Part shown: positions 14,588 to 27,661 of the stretch, one piece after another
How the letters are laid out: each line of letters opens with the position of its first letter
How positions within the stretch are numbered: the first letter of the stretch is position 1
Source: Mimachlamys varia
Lineage: Eukaryota > Mollusca > Bivalvia > Pectinida > Pectinidae
Assembly: GCA_947623455.1 (NCBI GenBank)
Contig: OX392543.1
Span: 22,442,757 to 22,506,756 of the forward strand
DNA length: 64,000 bases
Reading direction: 5' to 3'
Notes under the pieces: model-generated
What the model was told of the DNA's origin: nothing
The model's input: the letters and a program-made list of their open reading frames with translations, nothing else
Database searches by the model: none
Position numbers and translations under genes: made by a program

Positions 14588-15880
14588 GACACACAACTTT
14601 TCTTCTTCCCTTGACTAGAATAACAAAAGTTTCCTATAAATACGATCAACTATTCTGCAATGCGACTTTTCTTCTTTCCTTGCCTTGTCAAGTATTACAA
14701 TTATTTCCCATCAATATGATTAACTATTCTGCAATGTAATATGACAAAATATTTGTATATATTTGTCGAAAGTTTAGTGTACATCGACTAGACCAAACAA
14801 AACATATCCAGACTGATTCATCAAGCCTCTTTATACCATTTTATAAGTTTGCATACGTTAAATTTATTTCAAATTGCCCCTGCAAAAGGTGGCTCCTCAA
14901 GTAATCAATAACGTTTACAGTTATTAATGCGTTTTCTCTTTTTTTCTTCAAAAGGTTAAAAAATATTTGAACGATAAGTACTCTTTTGTCTATGCTGATA
15001 CCTGTTTTTGTTCTTTTGCTTTGTTCCATATACACATCTGCCCCTCTATGACTGGATACAACAACAGAATGTAAGATATTTCTTTTCATAACTATAAACT
15101 TCAAGTCTTTAAATAATGTTTCATTATTTCGGTGTACCTAGATGTAATATCTTGTTCTATTGTCTTTCATGGTTAATATCCTAATATGTTTTTTTTATAA
15201 AATGGCAAAGTGAGGGGTTCGTTTCTTTTAATTTACACATGTTAACAGAAAAACTGATTATGATTGTAATATATATTGTCTTAATCAAATTATTCTTCAT
15301 TATTGATTTGCTCTAGCAAAAAGAATATTTCCCTATATCACCTAATCTGATTAGTCGTAATAAATCATTTTTATTAAAGGAATTTATTGAAGCTCGAACT
15401 ATACGATTCCATCATCACGCTGATCCTTCTTTGTTGACAGGATATTAATATTTGTATATGCATTAACCCTCACTTTTAAACAAAACGTATCTGGCGAACA
15501 TTTCATGCAACATTCGTTTTAAATTATCATTTCGTAGTGAATGGCTTAATGAAAAAGATTTATTGAAGTCAAATAGAGAATGGCAGCTGAAAAAGTATTA
15601 TCATATAGACTAATGTACCTGAGTTATTTTAATCAAGAATAAACAAGGACAAAAATTAAATTGGAAAGCTGTTATAACTTCAAGGATTTAATAACTTCAA
15701 TACCCACGAGTTTTCATTTTTCCTTGTCAAGCATTACAATGGTTTCCCATCAATATGATCAACTATTCTGTAATGTAATATGACAAAACGTTTGTATATT
15801 TTTGTCGAAAGTTCAGTGTACATCAACTAGACCAAGTAAAATATAACTGATTCATAAAGCCTCTTTATATAATTTTATTA
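14588..15880 (+). repeat. Family B satellite segment 2
   Basis: A 1,293-bp copy of the block at 6921-8208 with identical left (ttgattca/gacacac) and right (gtttgcattagc) junctions and only scattered differences, including a small ccttgcctt insertion near 14,680. Sharing both junctions shows that the A/B boundary was copied with its flanks. Confidence 0.9.
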
Positions 15881-18559
15881 GTTTGCATTAGCAAGACTGA
15901 TTTCAAATTGCCTCTGTACTTGATTCATTGTGGTTGTATTGAAACAATTCTTTCAACCATATTTTAGAACTACCTACACACTGTTCGTTTGTGTTCAATG
16001 GGTCTAACCAAAGGATGTTTTCAAAAGGTTGATTATCAAGTAATCAATAAGGTTGACAGTAATAATTTTGTTTCCTCTTTTTCTATTTCTAAAGTTGGAA
16101 AATAATTGAATGAAAAGTATCGTATTGTTTCCGTTGATTCATGTGTTTGTCCCTTTTTTGTTTCATATAATTTATACACATGCCCCTTTATGACTGGATA
16201 CAACAACAGCTGCTCGTAAGTAATTGATTATCATATCTATCAATAGGCATTTGCATAAGCTGATCCTCCCTGCAGTGTTCCGTGCTCAAAACTCATTTCA
16301 GCCGTTTTAATTTTTTTAAATGCTGTTTCTTTATTTCAGTATAATTAGATGTAAGATTTCTTTTTATTGTTTTACATGGTAAATATCATATAACTTTGTT
16401 TTTTTTATTAATATGTCCAACTGGGATGTTCATTTCTTTAAATTTACAAAAGTTAACAGAGTAACCGATTACCATTGTACTATATATTGTCTAAATGAAA
16501 TGTTTCATCTTTATTGATCAGTTTAAGTGAAATGAATATTTCCGTTTATCATCTGATTGGTTGATAGCAATCATTTTTTTTTTTGAAGGAATATATTAAG
16601 CCCGTAATGAACGATTTCATCATCTAGATAACCCTTCTTGAATATGTAATATTCTTGTTGACAGGATATTATTATTTTGTATATATGCATTTAACCTCCC
16701 TTTTAAACGAAACGGACCCAACAAACATTTGATGCAACACACGGTATAACTGAACATTTTTTCAGTGCATTGCTTTATAAACAAGATTAGTTTGCATTAG
16801 CAAAACTGATTTCAAATTGCCTCTGTACTTGATTCATTGTGGTTGTATTGAAACAATTCTTTCAACCATATTTTAGAACTACCTACACACTGTTCGTTTG
16901 TGTTCAATGGGTCTAACCAAAGGATGTTTTCAAAAGGTTGATTATCAAGTAATCAATAAGGTTGACAGTAATAATTTTGTTTCCTCTTTTTCTATTTCTA
17001 AAGTTGGAAAATAATTGAATGAAAAGTATCGTATTGTTTCCGTTGATTCATGTGTTTGTTTCTTTTTTGTTTCATATAATTTATACACATGCCCCGTTAT
17101 GACTGGATACAACAACAGTTGGTAAGTAATTGATTATCATATCTATCAATAAGCATTTGCATAAGCTGACCTTCCCTGCAGAGTTCCGTGCTCAAACCTC
17201 ATTTCAGCCATTTTAATTTTTTAAATACTGTTTCTTTATTTCGGTAATAATTACATGTAAGATTTCTTTGTATTGTTTTACATGGTAAATATCATATAAC
17301 TTTGTTTTTTTTTATTAATATGTCCAACTGGGATGTTCATTTTTTTAAATTTACAAATGTTAACAGAGTAACCGATTATCATTCTACTATATATTGTCTA
17401 AATGAAATGTTTCATCTTTATTGATCAGGTGAAGTGAAATGAATATTTCCGTTTATCATCTGATTGGTTAATAGCAATCATTTTTTTTGAAGGAATATAT
17501 TAAGCCCGTAATGAACGATTTCATCATCTAGGTAACCCTTCTTGAATATGTAATATTCTTGTTGACAGGATATTATTATTTTGTATATATGCATTTAACC
17601 TCACTTTTAAACGAAACGGATCCAACAAACATTTGATGCAACACACGGTATAACTGAACATTTTTTCAGTGCATTGCTTTATAAACAAGATTAGTTTGCA
17701 TTAGCAAGACTGATTTCAAATTGCCTCTGTACTTGATTCATTGTGGTTGTATTGAAACAATTCTGTCAGCCTTATTTTAGAACTACCTACACACTGTTCG
17801 TTTGTGTTCAATGGGTCTAACCAAAGGATGTTTTCAAAAGGTTGATTATCAAGTAATCAATAAGGTTGACAGTTATAATTTTGTTTCCTCTTTTCCTATT
17901 TCAAAAGTTGAAAAATAATTGAATGATAAGTATCGTATTGTCTTCGTTGATTCATGAGTTTGTCCCTTTTTGTTTCATATAATTTATACACATGCCCCGT
18001 TATGACTGGATACAACAACAGCTTCTCGTAAGTAATTGATTATCATATCTATCAATAGGCATTTGCATAAGCTGATCCTCCCTGCAGTGTTCCGTGCTCA
18101 AAACTCATTTCAGCCGTTTTAATTTTTTAAATGCTGTTTCTTTATTTCAGTATAATTAGATGTAAGATTTCTTTTTATTGTTTTACATGGTAAATATCAT
18201 ATAACTTTGTTTTTTTTATTAATATGTCCAACTGGGATGTTCATTTCTTTAAATTTACAAAAGTTAACAGAGTAACCGATTACCATTGTACTATATATTG
18301 TCTAAATGAAATGTTTCATCTTTATTGATCAGTTTAAGTGGAATGAATATTTCCGTTTATCATCTGATTGGTTGAGATCAATAATTTTTTTTGAAGGAAT
18401 ATATTAGAGCCCGTAATGAACGATTTCATCATCTAGGAAACCCTTCTTGAATATATAATATTCTTGTTGACAGGATATTATTATTTTGTATATATGCATT
18501 TAACCTCACTTTTAAACGAAACGGACCCAACAAACATTTGATGCAACATACGGTATAAC
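15881..18559 (+). repeat. Satellite array 3, family A monomers
   Basis: About three family A monomers, with landmarks near 16,686, 17,588 and 18,494. The tgcatttaacctccc variant at 16,686 matches those at 3,151 and 9,913, continuing the ~6.77-kb higher-order spacing. The ctttcaaccatattttag variant at 15,949 and 16,859 also occurs at 11,898, which shows mixing between monomer positions. Confidence 0.9.
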
Positions 18560-20031
18560 TGAACATTTTGCAGTGCATTGCTTAATAAAGAAGATTAATT
18601 TGAAATCAAATAGGGACTAGCAGTTGATAAAGCATTATTATATAGGCTAATGCAACTGAGTTGTTTTTTTTATCAAGAATGAACAAGAAAACATCTTAAA
18701 TTTGAAGGCTGCTATAACTTTTATTATGATTTAATTACTTCAAGACACACAACTTTTCTTCTTCCCTTGACTAGAATAACAAAAGTTTCCTATAAATACG
18801 ATCAACTATTCTGCAATGCGACTTTTCTTCTTTCCTTGTCAAGTATTACAATTATTTCCCATCAATATGATTAACTATTCTGCAATGTAATATGACAAAA
18901 TATTTGTATATGTTTGTCGAAAGTTTAGTGTACATCGACTAGACCAAACAAAACATATCCAGACTGATTCATCAAGCCTCTTTATACCATTTTATAAGTT
19001 TGCATACGTTAAATTTATTTCAAATTGCCCCTGCAAAAGGTGGCTCCTCAAGTAATCAATAACGTTTACAGCTATTTTATGTGTTTCCTTTTTTTTTCTT
19101 CAAAAGGTTAAAACATATTTGAACGATAAGTACTATATTGACTATGTTGAAACATGTTATTGTTCCTTTGTTTTGTTCCATATATACATCTGCCCCTCTA
19201 TGACTGGATACAACAACAGAACGTAAGTTATTTCTTTTCATAACTATAAACTTCAAGTCTTTAAATAATGTTTCATTATTTCGATGTACTTAGATGTAAT
19301 ATCTTGTTCTATTGTCTTTCATGGTTAATATCCTAATATGTTTTTTTTTTAAATGGCAAAGTGAGGGGTTCGTTTCTTTTAATTTACACATGTTAACAGA
19401 AAAACTGATTATGATTGTAATATATATTGTCTTAATCAAATTATTCTTCATTATTGATTTGCTCTAGCAAAAAGAATATTTCCCTATTTCACCTAATCTG
19501 ATTAGTCGTAATAAATCATTTTTATTAAAGGAATTTATTGAAGCTCGAACTATACGATTCCATCATCACGCTGATCCTTCTTTGTTGACAGGATATTAAT
19601 ATTTGTATATGCATTAACCCTCACTTTTAAACAAAACGTATCTGGCGAACATTTCATGCAACATTCGTTTTAAATTATCATTTCGTAGTGAATGGCTTAA
19701 TGAAAAAGATTTATTGAAGTCAAATAGAGAATGGCAGCTGAAAAAGTATTATCATATAGACTAATGTACATGAGTTATTTTAATCAAGAATAAACAAGGA
19801 CAAAAATTAAATTGGAAAGCTGTTATAACTTCAAGGATTTAATAACTTCAATACCCACGAGTTTTCATTTTTCCTTGTCAAGCATTACAATGGTTTCCCA
19901 TCAATATGATCAACTATTCTGCAATGTAATATGACAAAACGTTTGTATATTTTTGTCGAAAGTTCAGTGTACATCAACTAGACCAAGTAAAATATAACTG
20001 ATTCATAAAGCCTCATTATATAATTTTATTA
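18560..20031 (+). repeat. Full-length A-to-B transition monomer
   Basis: Unlike the other B blocks, this one is continuous with the upstream A sequence. It keeps the aagattaatttgaaatc...gcattattatataggctaatg stretch and the attacttcaagacacac context of the ancestral monomer. It appears to be the unrearranged form from which the ttgattca/gacacac junction arose, through a shared TTCA. It returns to family A at gtttgcattagc. Confidence 0.85.
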
Positions 20032-20980
20032 GTTTGCATTAGCAAGACTGATTTCAAATTGCCTCTGTACTTGATTCATTGTGGTTGTATTGAAACAATT
20101 CTTTCAACCATAGTTTAAAACTACCTACACACTGTTCGTTTGTGTTCAATGGGTCTAACCAAAGGATGTTTTCAACAGGTTGATTATCAAGTAATCAATA
20201 AGGTTGACAGTTATAATTTTGTTTCCTCTTTTCCTATTTCAAAAGTTGCAAAATAATTGAATGATAAGTATCGTATTGTCTTTGTTGATTCACGTGTTTG
20301 TTCCTTTTCTGTTTCATATGATTTATACACATGCCCCTTTATGACTGGATACAGGAACAGCTCGTAAGTAATTGATTATCATATCTATCAATAAGCATTT
20401 GCATAAGCTGACCCTCCCTGCAGTGTTCCGTGCTCAAAACTCATTTCAGCCGTTTTAATTTTTTAAATGCTGTTTCTTTATTTCAGTATAATTAGATGTA
20501 AGATTTCTTTTTATTGTTTTACATGGTAAATATCATATAACTTTGTTTTTTTATTAATATGTCCAACTGGGATGTTCATTTCTTTAAATTTACAAAAGTT
20601 AACAGAGTAACTGATTACCATTGTACTATATATTGTCTAAATGAAATGTTTCATCTTTATTGATCAGTTTAAGTGGAATGAATATTTCCGTTTATCATCT
20701 GATTGGTTGAAATCAATCATTTTTTTTGAAGGAATATATTAGAGCCCGTAATGAACGATTTCATCATCTAGGAAACCCTTCTTGAATATATAATATTCTT
20801 GTTGACAGGATAATATTATTTTGTATATATGCATTTAACCTCACTTTTAAACGAAACGGATCCAACAAACATTTGATGCAACACACGGTATAACTGAACA
20901 TTTTTTCAGTGCATTGCTTTATAAACAAGATTAGTTTGCATTAGCAAGACTGATTTCAAATTGCCTCTGTACTTGATTCA
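20032..20980 (+). repeat. Single family A monomer between B segments
   Basis: One A monomer (landmark near 20,829) that ends at the same ttgattca/gacacac junction as at 6,920 and 14,587. It is the last typical A unit in the window. Confidence 0.9.
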
Positions 20981-22672
20981 GACACACAACTTTTCTTCTT
21001 CCCTTGACTAGAATAACAAAAGTTTCCTATAAATACGATCAACTATTCTGCAATGCGACTTTTCTTCTTTCCTTGTCAAGTATTACAATTATTTCCCATC
21101 AATATGATTAACTATTCTGCAATGTAATATGACAAAATATTTGTATATGTTTGTCGAAAGTTTAGTGTACATCGACTAGACCAAACAAAACATATCCAGA
21201 CTGATTCATCAAGCCTCTTTATACCATTTTATAAGTTTGCATACGTTAAATTTATTTCAAATTGCCCCTGCAAAAGGTGGCTCCTCAAGTAATCAATAAC
21301 GTTTACAGCTATTTTATGTGTTTCCTTTTTTTTTCTTCAAAAGGTTAAAACATATTTGAACGATAAGTACTCTTTTGTCTATGTTGATACCTGTTTTTGT
21401 TCCTTTGCTTTGTTCCATATGTACATCTGCCCCTTTATGACTGGATACAACAACAGAACGTAAGTTATTTCTTTTCATAACTATAAACTTCAAGTCTTTA
21501 AATAATGTTTCATTATTTCGGTGTACTTAGATGTAATATCTTGTTCTATTGTCTTTCATGGTTAATATCTTTATATGTTTTTTTTTAATATGGCAAAGTG
21601 AGGGGTTCTTTTTTTTTAATTTACACATGTTAACAGAAAAACTGATTATGATTGTAATAAATATTGTCTTAATCAAATGGTTCTTCATTATTGATTTGTT
21701 CTAGCGAAAAGAATATTTCCCTATATCGCCTAATCTGATGAGTCGTAATAAATCATTTTTATTAAAGGAATTTATTGAAGCTCGAACTATACGATTCCAT
21801 CATCACGCTGATCCTTCTTCAATATAAACTACTTTTGTTGACAGGATATTAATATTTGTATATGCATTAACCCTCACTTTTAAACAAAACGTATCTGGCG
21901 AACATTTCATGCAACATTCGTTTTAAATTATCATTTCGTAGTGAATGGCTTAATGAAAAAGATTTATTGAAATCAAATAGAGAATGGCAGTTGAACAAGC
22001 ATTATCATACAGACTAATGTACCTGAATTATTTTAATCAAGAATGAACAAGGAAAACAATTAATTTGGAAGACGGTTATAACTTAAAGGAATTAATTACT
22101 TCAAGACCCACGACTTTTCTTCTTTCCTTGTCAAGCATTACAATGGTTTCCCATCAATATGATCAACTATTTTGCAATGTAATATGACAAAATGGTTGTA
22201 TATTTTGTCGAAAGTTCCGTGTACATCGACTAGACCAAACAAAATATATATCCAGACTGATTCATAAAGCCTCTTTATATAATTTGACCAGTTTGCATAG
22301 TGTTACGTTAAATTGATTGCAAATTGCCTCTGTACTTGATTCAATGTGGTTGCATTGAAATGCATGTTTTTCAACGATTTTGTAGAACTAGTTACACTGT
22401 CGGTTTGTGTACATTGGGTATAACCAACGGATGTTTTCAAAAAATGACTCCTCAAGTAATCAATTACGTTTACAGCTATAAATGTGTTTCCTCCTTTTTT
22501 CTTCTTTCAAAAGGTTAAAAAATATTTGAACGATAAGTACTGTATTGTTTGTGTTGATTCATGTGTTTGCTCTTCTCTTTTGTTCCATATACACAACTAC
22601 CCCTTTATAACTGGATGCAACAACAGTCGGTAAGTTATTGCTTTTCAAAACAATATATGAACCTCTGCTTAA

Positions 22673-23057
22673 AGGCCCAATATACGTAACTTCAGGGAAA
22701 TTTTCGTGATTCTGAAAAATTCTGAAAAAAAATCCAGTTTATAACCATGAAAAAATAAGCCTAAAACGAAGTAAACCTGAGCGGTAACTAACAAGAAACT
22801 CTTGACAAGAAATCCCCAAAGAATTGAAAATAATGCAGGTGGGGCCCACTTCAACAACAAACCGAAGGTAGAAGACGGTTTGAAATGGACGCGTGTTTAC
22901 AAATAGCGTGTTTCAACTGCTGCTGTACCGGTAACCGCGAAAGAATTCGTCTTGAATATTGCTGATATCAGTTAATCTAACTAAATCTATAAATATAATA
23001 AGTTATTAGGCTTGATTTTCGCTTCAAGTTTTGCCGAAAGTTACGTATATTGGGCCT
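22673..23057. mobile_element. TTAA-target MITE, copy 1 (385 bp)
   Basis: Terminal inverted repeats AGGCCCAATATACGTAAC... and ...GTTACGTATATTGGGCCT are flanked by TTAA on both sides (22,669-22,672 and 23,058-23,061). The insertion splits the satellite between acctctgctt and agctgcccct, which are continuous in neighbouring monomers. TTAA duplication with short TIRs is the piggyBac signature, so I infer a non-autonomous piggyBac-type element. There is no transposase frame. Confidence 0.85.
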
Positions 23058-24025
23058 TTAAGCTGCCCCTGCATTTAGAGATCCGTACTCAAAACTCATT
23101 TCAGCAGTTTTTTTAAATAATGTTTTATTATTTCGGTGTATTTAGATGTAATGTCGTTTTTCTATTGTCGTTCATGGTTAATATTTTATCATGTTTTTTT
23201 TTATTTTAAATATTGCCAAATGAGGGGTTCATTATATTTTTAATTTACACATGTTAACAGAAAACTGATTATGATTGTAATATATATTGTTTAAATCAAA
23301 TGGTTCGTCATTATTGATCACTTCTAGCGAAAAGAATATTTCTCTATATCACCTAATCTAATTAGTCGTAATCAATCATTTTTATTAAAGGAATTTATTA
23401 AAGCTCGAACTAAACTATTTCATCATCACGATGATCCTTCTTCAATCTAAAATATTTTTGTTGACAGGATATTGTTATTTGTATATGCATTAAACCTCAC
23501 TTTTGAACAAAACGTATCTGACGTACGTTTCATGCAACATTCGTTATTAATTATTATTTTGCAGTGAATGGCTTACTGAAAAAGATAAATTTGAATTAAA
23601 ATAGAGAAGAGCAGTTGAAAAGCATACTCATAGAGGCTAATGTACCAGAGTTGTTTTAATCAAGAATGAACAAGGAGAAATATTAAATTAGAGGGCTGAC
23701 CCTCCGTTTAGAGTTCCGTACTGAAAACTGATTTCAGCAGGTTTAATTCTTTTAATAATGTTTCATTATTTCGGAGTTTTTAGATGAAATATCTTTTATC
23801 TATATTCTTTCATTGTTAATATCTTATCATGTTTTTTTTTTAAATACGGCCAACTGAGGGGTTCATTTTATTTTTAAATTTACATATGTTAACAGAAAAA
23901 ACTGATTACGATTGTAAAATATATTGTCTAAATCAAATGGTTCGTCATTATTGATCAGTTCTAGCGAAAGGAATATCTCCCTATATCACCTAATCTAATT
24001 AGTCGAAATAAATCATTTTATTTAA

Positions 24026-24106
24026 AGATCACGTAACACACACATATGCTGCACCTCTTAAATTTAGTAATATATACAGTATGCCGAAACAACGAATTAA
24101 ACTGCA
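24026..24106 (+). mobile_element. Solo copy of an 81-bp terminal direct repeat
   Basis: The sequence agatcacgtaacacacac through aaactgcag is inserted in a satellite monomer between tttaa and gaagttatcaaagctcg, where other monomers read straight through. It matches the two ends of the element at 24,331-25,171. The arrangement resembles a solo terminal repeat left by recombination. Confidence 0.65.
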
Positions 24107-24330
24107 GGAAGTTATCAAAGCTCGAATTGAACGATATCATCATCACGATGATCCTTCCTGAATCTGAAATGTTTTTTGCTAACATGATATTATTCCTTGT
24201 ATATGTATTCAACCTCACTTTTAAACAAAACGTATCTGGCGGACATTTCATGCAACATTCGTTATCATTTCGTAATGAATGGCTTAATGAAAAAGATTAA
24301 TTTGAAGTCAAATAGAGAATGGCAGTTGAA

Positions 24331-25171
24331 AGATCACTTAACACACACATATGCTGCACCTCTTAAATTTAGTAATAAATACAGTATGCCGAAAAAATTA
24401 AATAAACTGCATTATACAGCTGTTTCGTCATCCTAGGACTCTTCAGTGATGCTAGAGGCCAAAAGGTAGGAATCCAAAATTTCTTAACTAATGTAGAAGC
24501 AGAAGGGTCATGTGCGTAAAACCCCTTTTAAGGCCCAATATACGTAACCTTCGGCAAATCTTGAAGCGAAAATCAAGCCTCATAAGTTTTTATATTTATA
24601 GATTTAGTTAAGATTAAATGATATCAGCAATATTCAAGATGAATTCTTACGCAGTTACCGGTACAGCAGCAGTTGAAACTCGGTATTTGTAAACACGCGT
24701 CCATTTTGAACCGTCTTCTCACTTCGGTTTGTTGTTGAAGTGGGCCCCACCTGAATTATTTTCAATTCTTTGGATTTTTCTGTCAAGACTTTCATGTAAA
24801 TAACCACTCGGGTTTACTTCGTTTTAGGCTTATTCTTGCTAGTTATCAACTGGATTTTTTTCAGAATTTTTTAGAATCACGAAAAAATTCCTGAAGTTAC
24901 GTATATAGGGCCTTTAATTTATTAATTTAGAAGTAAAATTAAACTAGTTATGTATAATTTCGTGTACTACGAAAATGTGTATATTATTACCGTGCCACTA
25001 CTTAAAGAAGATTAACTGTGGCTATGGAGGCTCCACCAAACCTAGGGGACTAAAAAATCCACCAGCAGAGTCTGCCACCCCCTATCATAAAGATCACGTA
25101 ACACACACATATGCTGCACCTCTTAAATTTAGTAATAGATACAGTATGCCGAAAAAATGAATTAAACTGCA
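24331..25171 (+). mobile_element. Small element with 81-bp terminal direct repeats, carrying a nested MITE
   Basis: Near-identical 81-bp direct repeats occupy 24,331-24,411 and 25,091-25,171 (agatcac, tatgctgcacctc, atacagtatgccgaaaa, aaactgca). They bracket about 680 bp that includes the MITE at 24,531-24,913, leaving about 300 bp of internal sequence. The whole unit interrupts a satellite monomer between gcagttgaa and attatcatatagac. Layout resembles a terminal-repeat retrotransposon in miniature, but the repeats lack the usual TG...CA ends and I see no clear primer-binding site. The class is therefore unproven. Confidence 0.6.
24531..24913. mobile_element. TTAA-target MITE, copy 2, opposite orientation
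   Basis: This is the same element as at 22,673-23,057 but reversed: its left end continues AACCTTCGGCAAATC, which is the complement of the right interior of copy 1. Both TIRs are intact, with TTAA at 24,914-24,917. The left flank has lost one A of the expected TTAA-A. It sits inside the 81-bp-repeat element and is therefore younger than it. Confidence 0.85.
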
Positions 25172-27661
25172 GGATTATCATATAGACTACTGTACCTGAG
25201 TTGTTTTAATCAAGAATGAACAAGGAAATAAAATAAATTGGAAGGCTGTTATAACTTCAAGGTTTTAATTACTTCAATACCCACGATTTTTATTTTTTCC
25301 TTGTCAAGCATTACTATGGTTCCCCATCAATATGATCAACTATTCTGCAATGTAATATGACAAAATGTTTGTATATTTTTGTCGAAAGTTCAGTGTACAT
25401 CGACTAGACCAAGCAAAATATAACTGATTCATAAAGGAAAATGTTAAATTGGAAGGCTACAATGCATTCAAAGCACACGACTTTTCTTCTTTCCTTGACT
25501 ACCATCACAACGGTTTACGTTTGTATATTTTTGGCGAAAGTTTTGTGTTGCATTGGAACGCATGTTTGTCAACTATTTTTTAGAACTAGTTACACTGGCG
25601 GTTTGTATACATTGGGTATAACCAACGGATGTTTTCCAAAGTTGGCTCCACAAGTAATCAATAACGTTTACTGTTATTAATGTGTTTTCTCTTTTTTCTT
25701 TCAAAAGGTTCAAAAATATTTGAACGATCAGTACTGTATTGTGTATGTTGATTCATGTGTTTGTTCTCCTCTTTTGTTCCATATATACACCTGCCCCTTT
25801 ATGACTGGATACAACAACAGGCGGTAGGTTATTGCTTTTCATATCTATATTAATGAACTTTTGCAAAAGCGACCCCCCGGTTAGAGTTCCGTGCTGAAAA
25901 CTCATTTCAGCAGTTTTAATTCTTTAAATAATGTTTCATTATTTCGGTGTGTTTAGATGTAGTATCTTTTCCAATTGTCTTTCATGGTTAATATCTTATC
26001 ATGTTTTTTTTATATATGGCTAACTAAGGGGATTATTTCTTTTTTCATTTACACATGTTAACAGAAAAACTGATTATGATTGTAATGTATATTGTCTAAA
26101 TGAAATGGTTCATCATTATTGTTTAGTTTTAACGATAAGAATATTTCCCATTATAACCTAATCTGATTAGTCGAAATAAATAATATTTATTAAATTTATT
26201 TATTAAAGCTAGAACTGAACGATTTCATCATCACGATGATCCTTCTTAAATCTAAAATATTTTTGTTGACAGGATGTTATTATTTGTATATGCATTAAAC
26301 CTCACTTTTAAACAAAACTGATCAAACGGATATTGCATGCAACATTCGATATAAATTATCATTTCGCAGTGAATGGCTTAATGAAAAAGATTAATTTGAA
26401 GTCAATAGAGAACAGCAGTTGAAAAAGCATTATCATATAGGCTTATGTACCTGAGTTGTTTTTATCAAAAATGAACAAAGAAAAATTAAACACAAAAATG
26501 GAAGGCTGTTAAAACTTCAATTATTTAATTAATTCAAGACCGGCGACTTTTCTTCTTTTCTTTTCAAGAATTACAATGGTTTCCCATCAATATGATCAAC
26601 TATTCTGCAATGTAATATGACAAAAACTTTGTATATTTTTGTCGAAAGTTTAGTTTACATTGACTAGATCAAACAAAATATACCCAGATTGATTCATGAA
26701 GCCTCTTTTTATAATTTTATTAGTTTGCATACGTTAGATTGATTTCGAATTGCCCCTGTACTTGATTCAATGTGGTTGTATTGAAACGCATGTTTGTCAA
26801 CGATTAGTTTAGAACTAGTTACACTGTCAGTTTGTGTTCATTGGGTATAACCAACGGGTGTTTTGAAAAGGCGGGCTCCTCAAGTAATCAACAACGTTTA
26901 CAGTTATTATTGTGTTTCCTCATTTTTTCTTTCAAAGGGTTAAAAAATGTTTGAACGATGAGTACTGTATTGTCTATATTGATTTATGTGTTTGTTCTTT
27001 GGTTTCATATATACATCTGCCCTTTTATGACTGGATAAAACAACAGAACGTAAGTTATTTATTTTCATAACTATAAATGAACATCTGCTTAGGCTGACCC
27101 TCCGTTTAGAGTTCGGTACTGAGACCTCAACTTTAATTCTATGAATAATGTTTCATTATTTCGGTGTATTTAGACGTAATATATTTTTCTATTGTCTTTC
27201 ATGGTTAATATCTTATCATGGTTTTTTAAAATATGGCCAACAGAGGGGTTCATTTTTTTTTAATTTACCCATGTTAACAGAAAATCTTATTATTATTGTA
27301 ATGTATATTGTCTAAATCAAATAGTTCCTCATTATTTATTAGTTCTAGCGAAGAGAATATTTCCCTATATCACCTAATATGATTAGTCGAACTGAATTAT
27401 TTTAATCAAAGGAATTTAATCAAAGGAATTAATTAAAGTTCGAACTGAACAATTTCATCATCACGATGATCCTTCTTGAATCTAAAATAATCTTGATGAC
27501 AGGATATTATTATTTGTATATGCATTAAACCCCACTTTTAAACAAAACGTATCTGGTGGACATTTGGTGCAACATTCGTTATAAATTATCATTTCGTAGT
27601 GAATGGTTTAATGAAAAAGATTAATTTGAACTCAAACAGAGAAGAGCAGTTGAAAAAGCAA

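Noticed and set aside
21730..21760. Hammerhead-like taatctgatgagtcgtaataaatc in a satellite monomer (ctgattagtcgaaat in others)
   Set aside because: There is no stem II between the CTGATGA-like and GAAA-like parts, and most monomers read CTGATTA, so the ribozyme core is not conserved.
24018..24436. Overlapping short open frames on both strands (77-84 codons)
   Set aside because: They run across the junction of satellite and the 81-bp repeat and show no domain or conservation.
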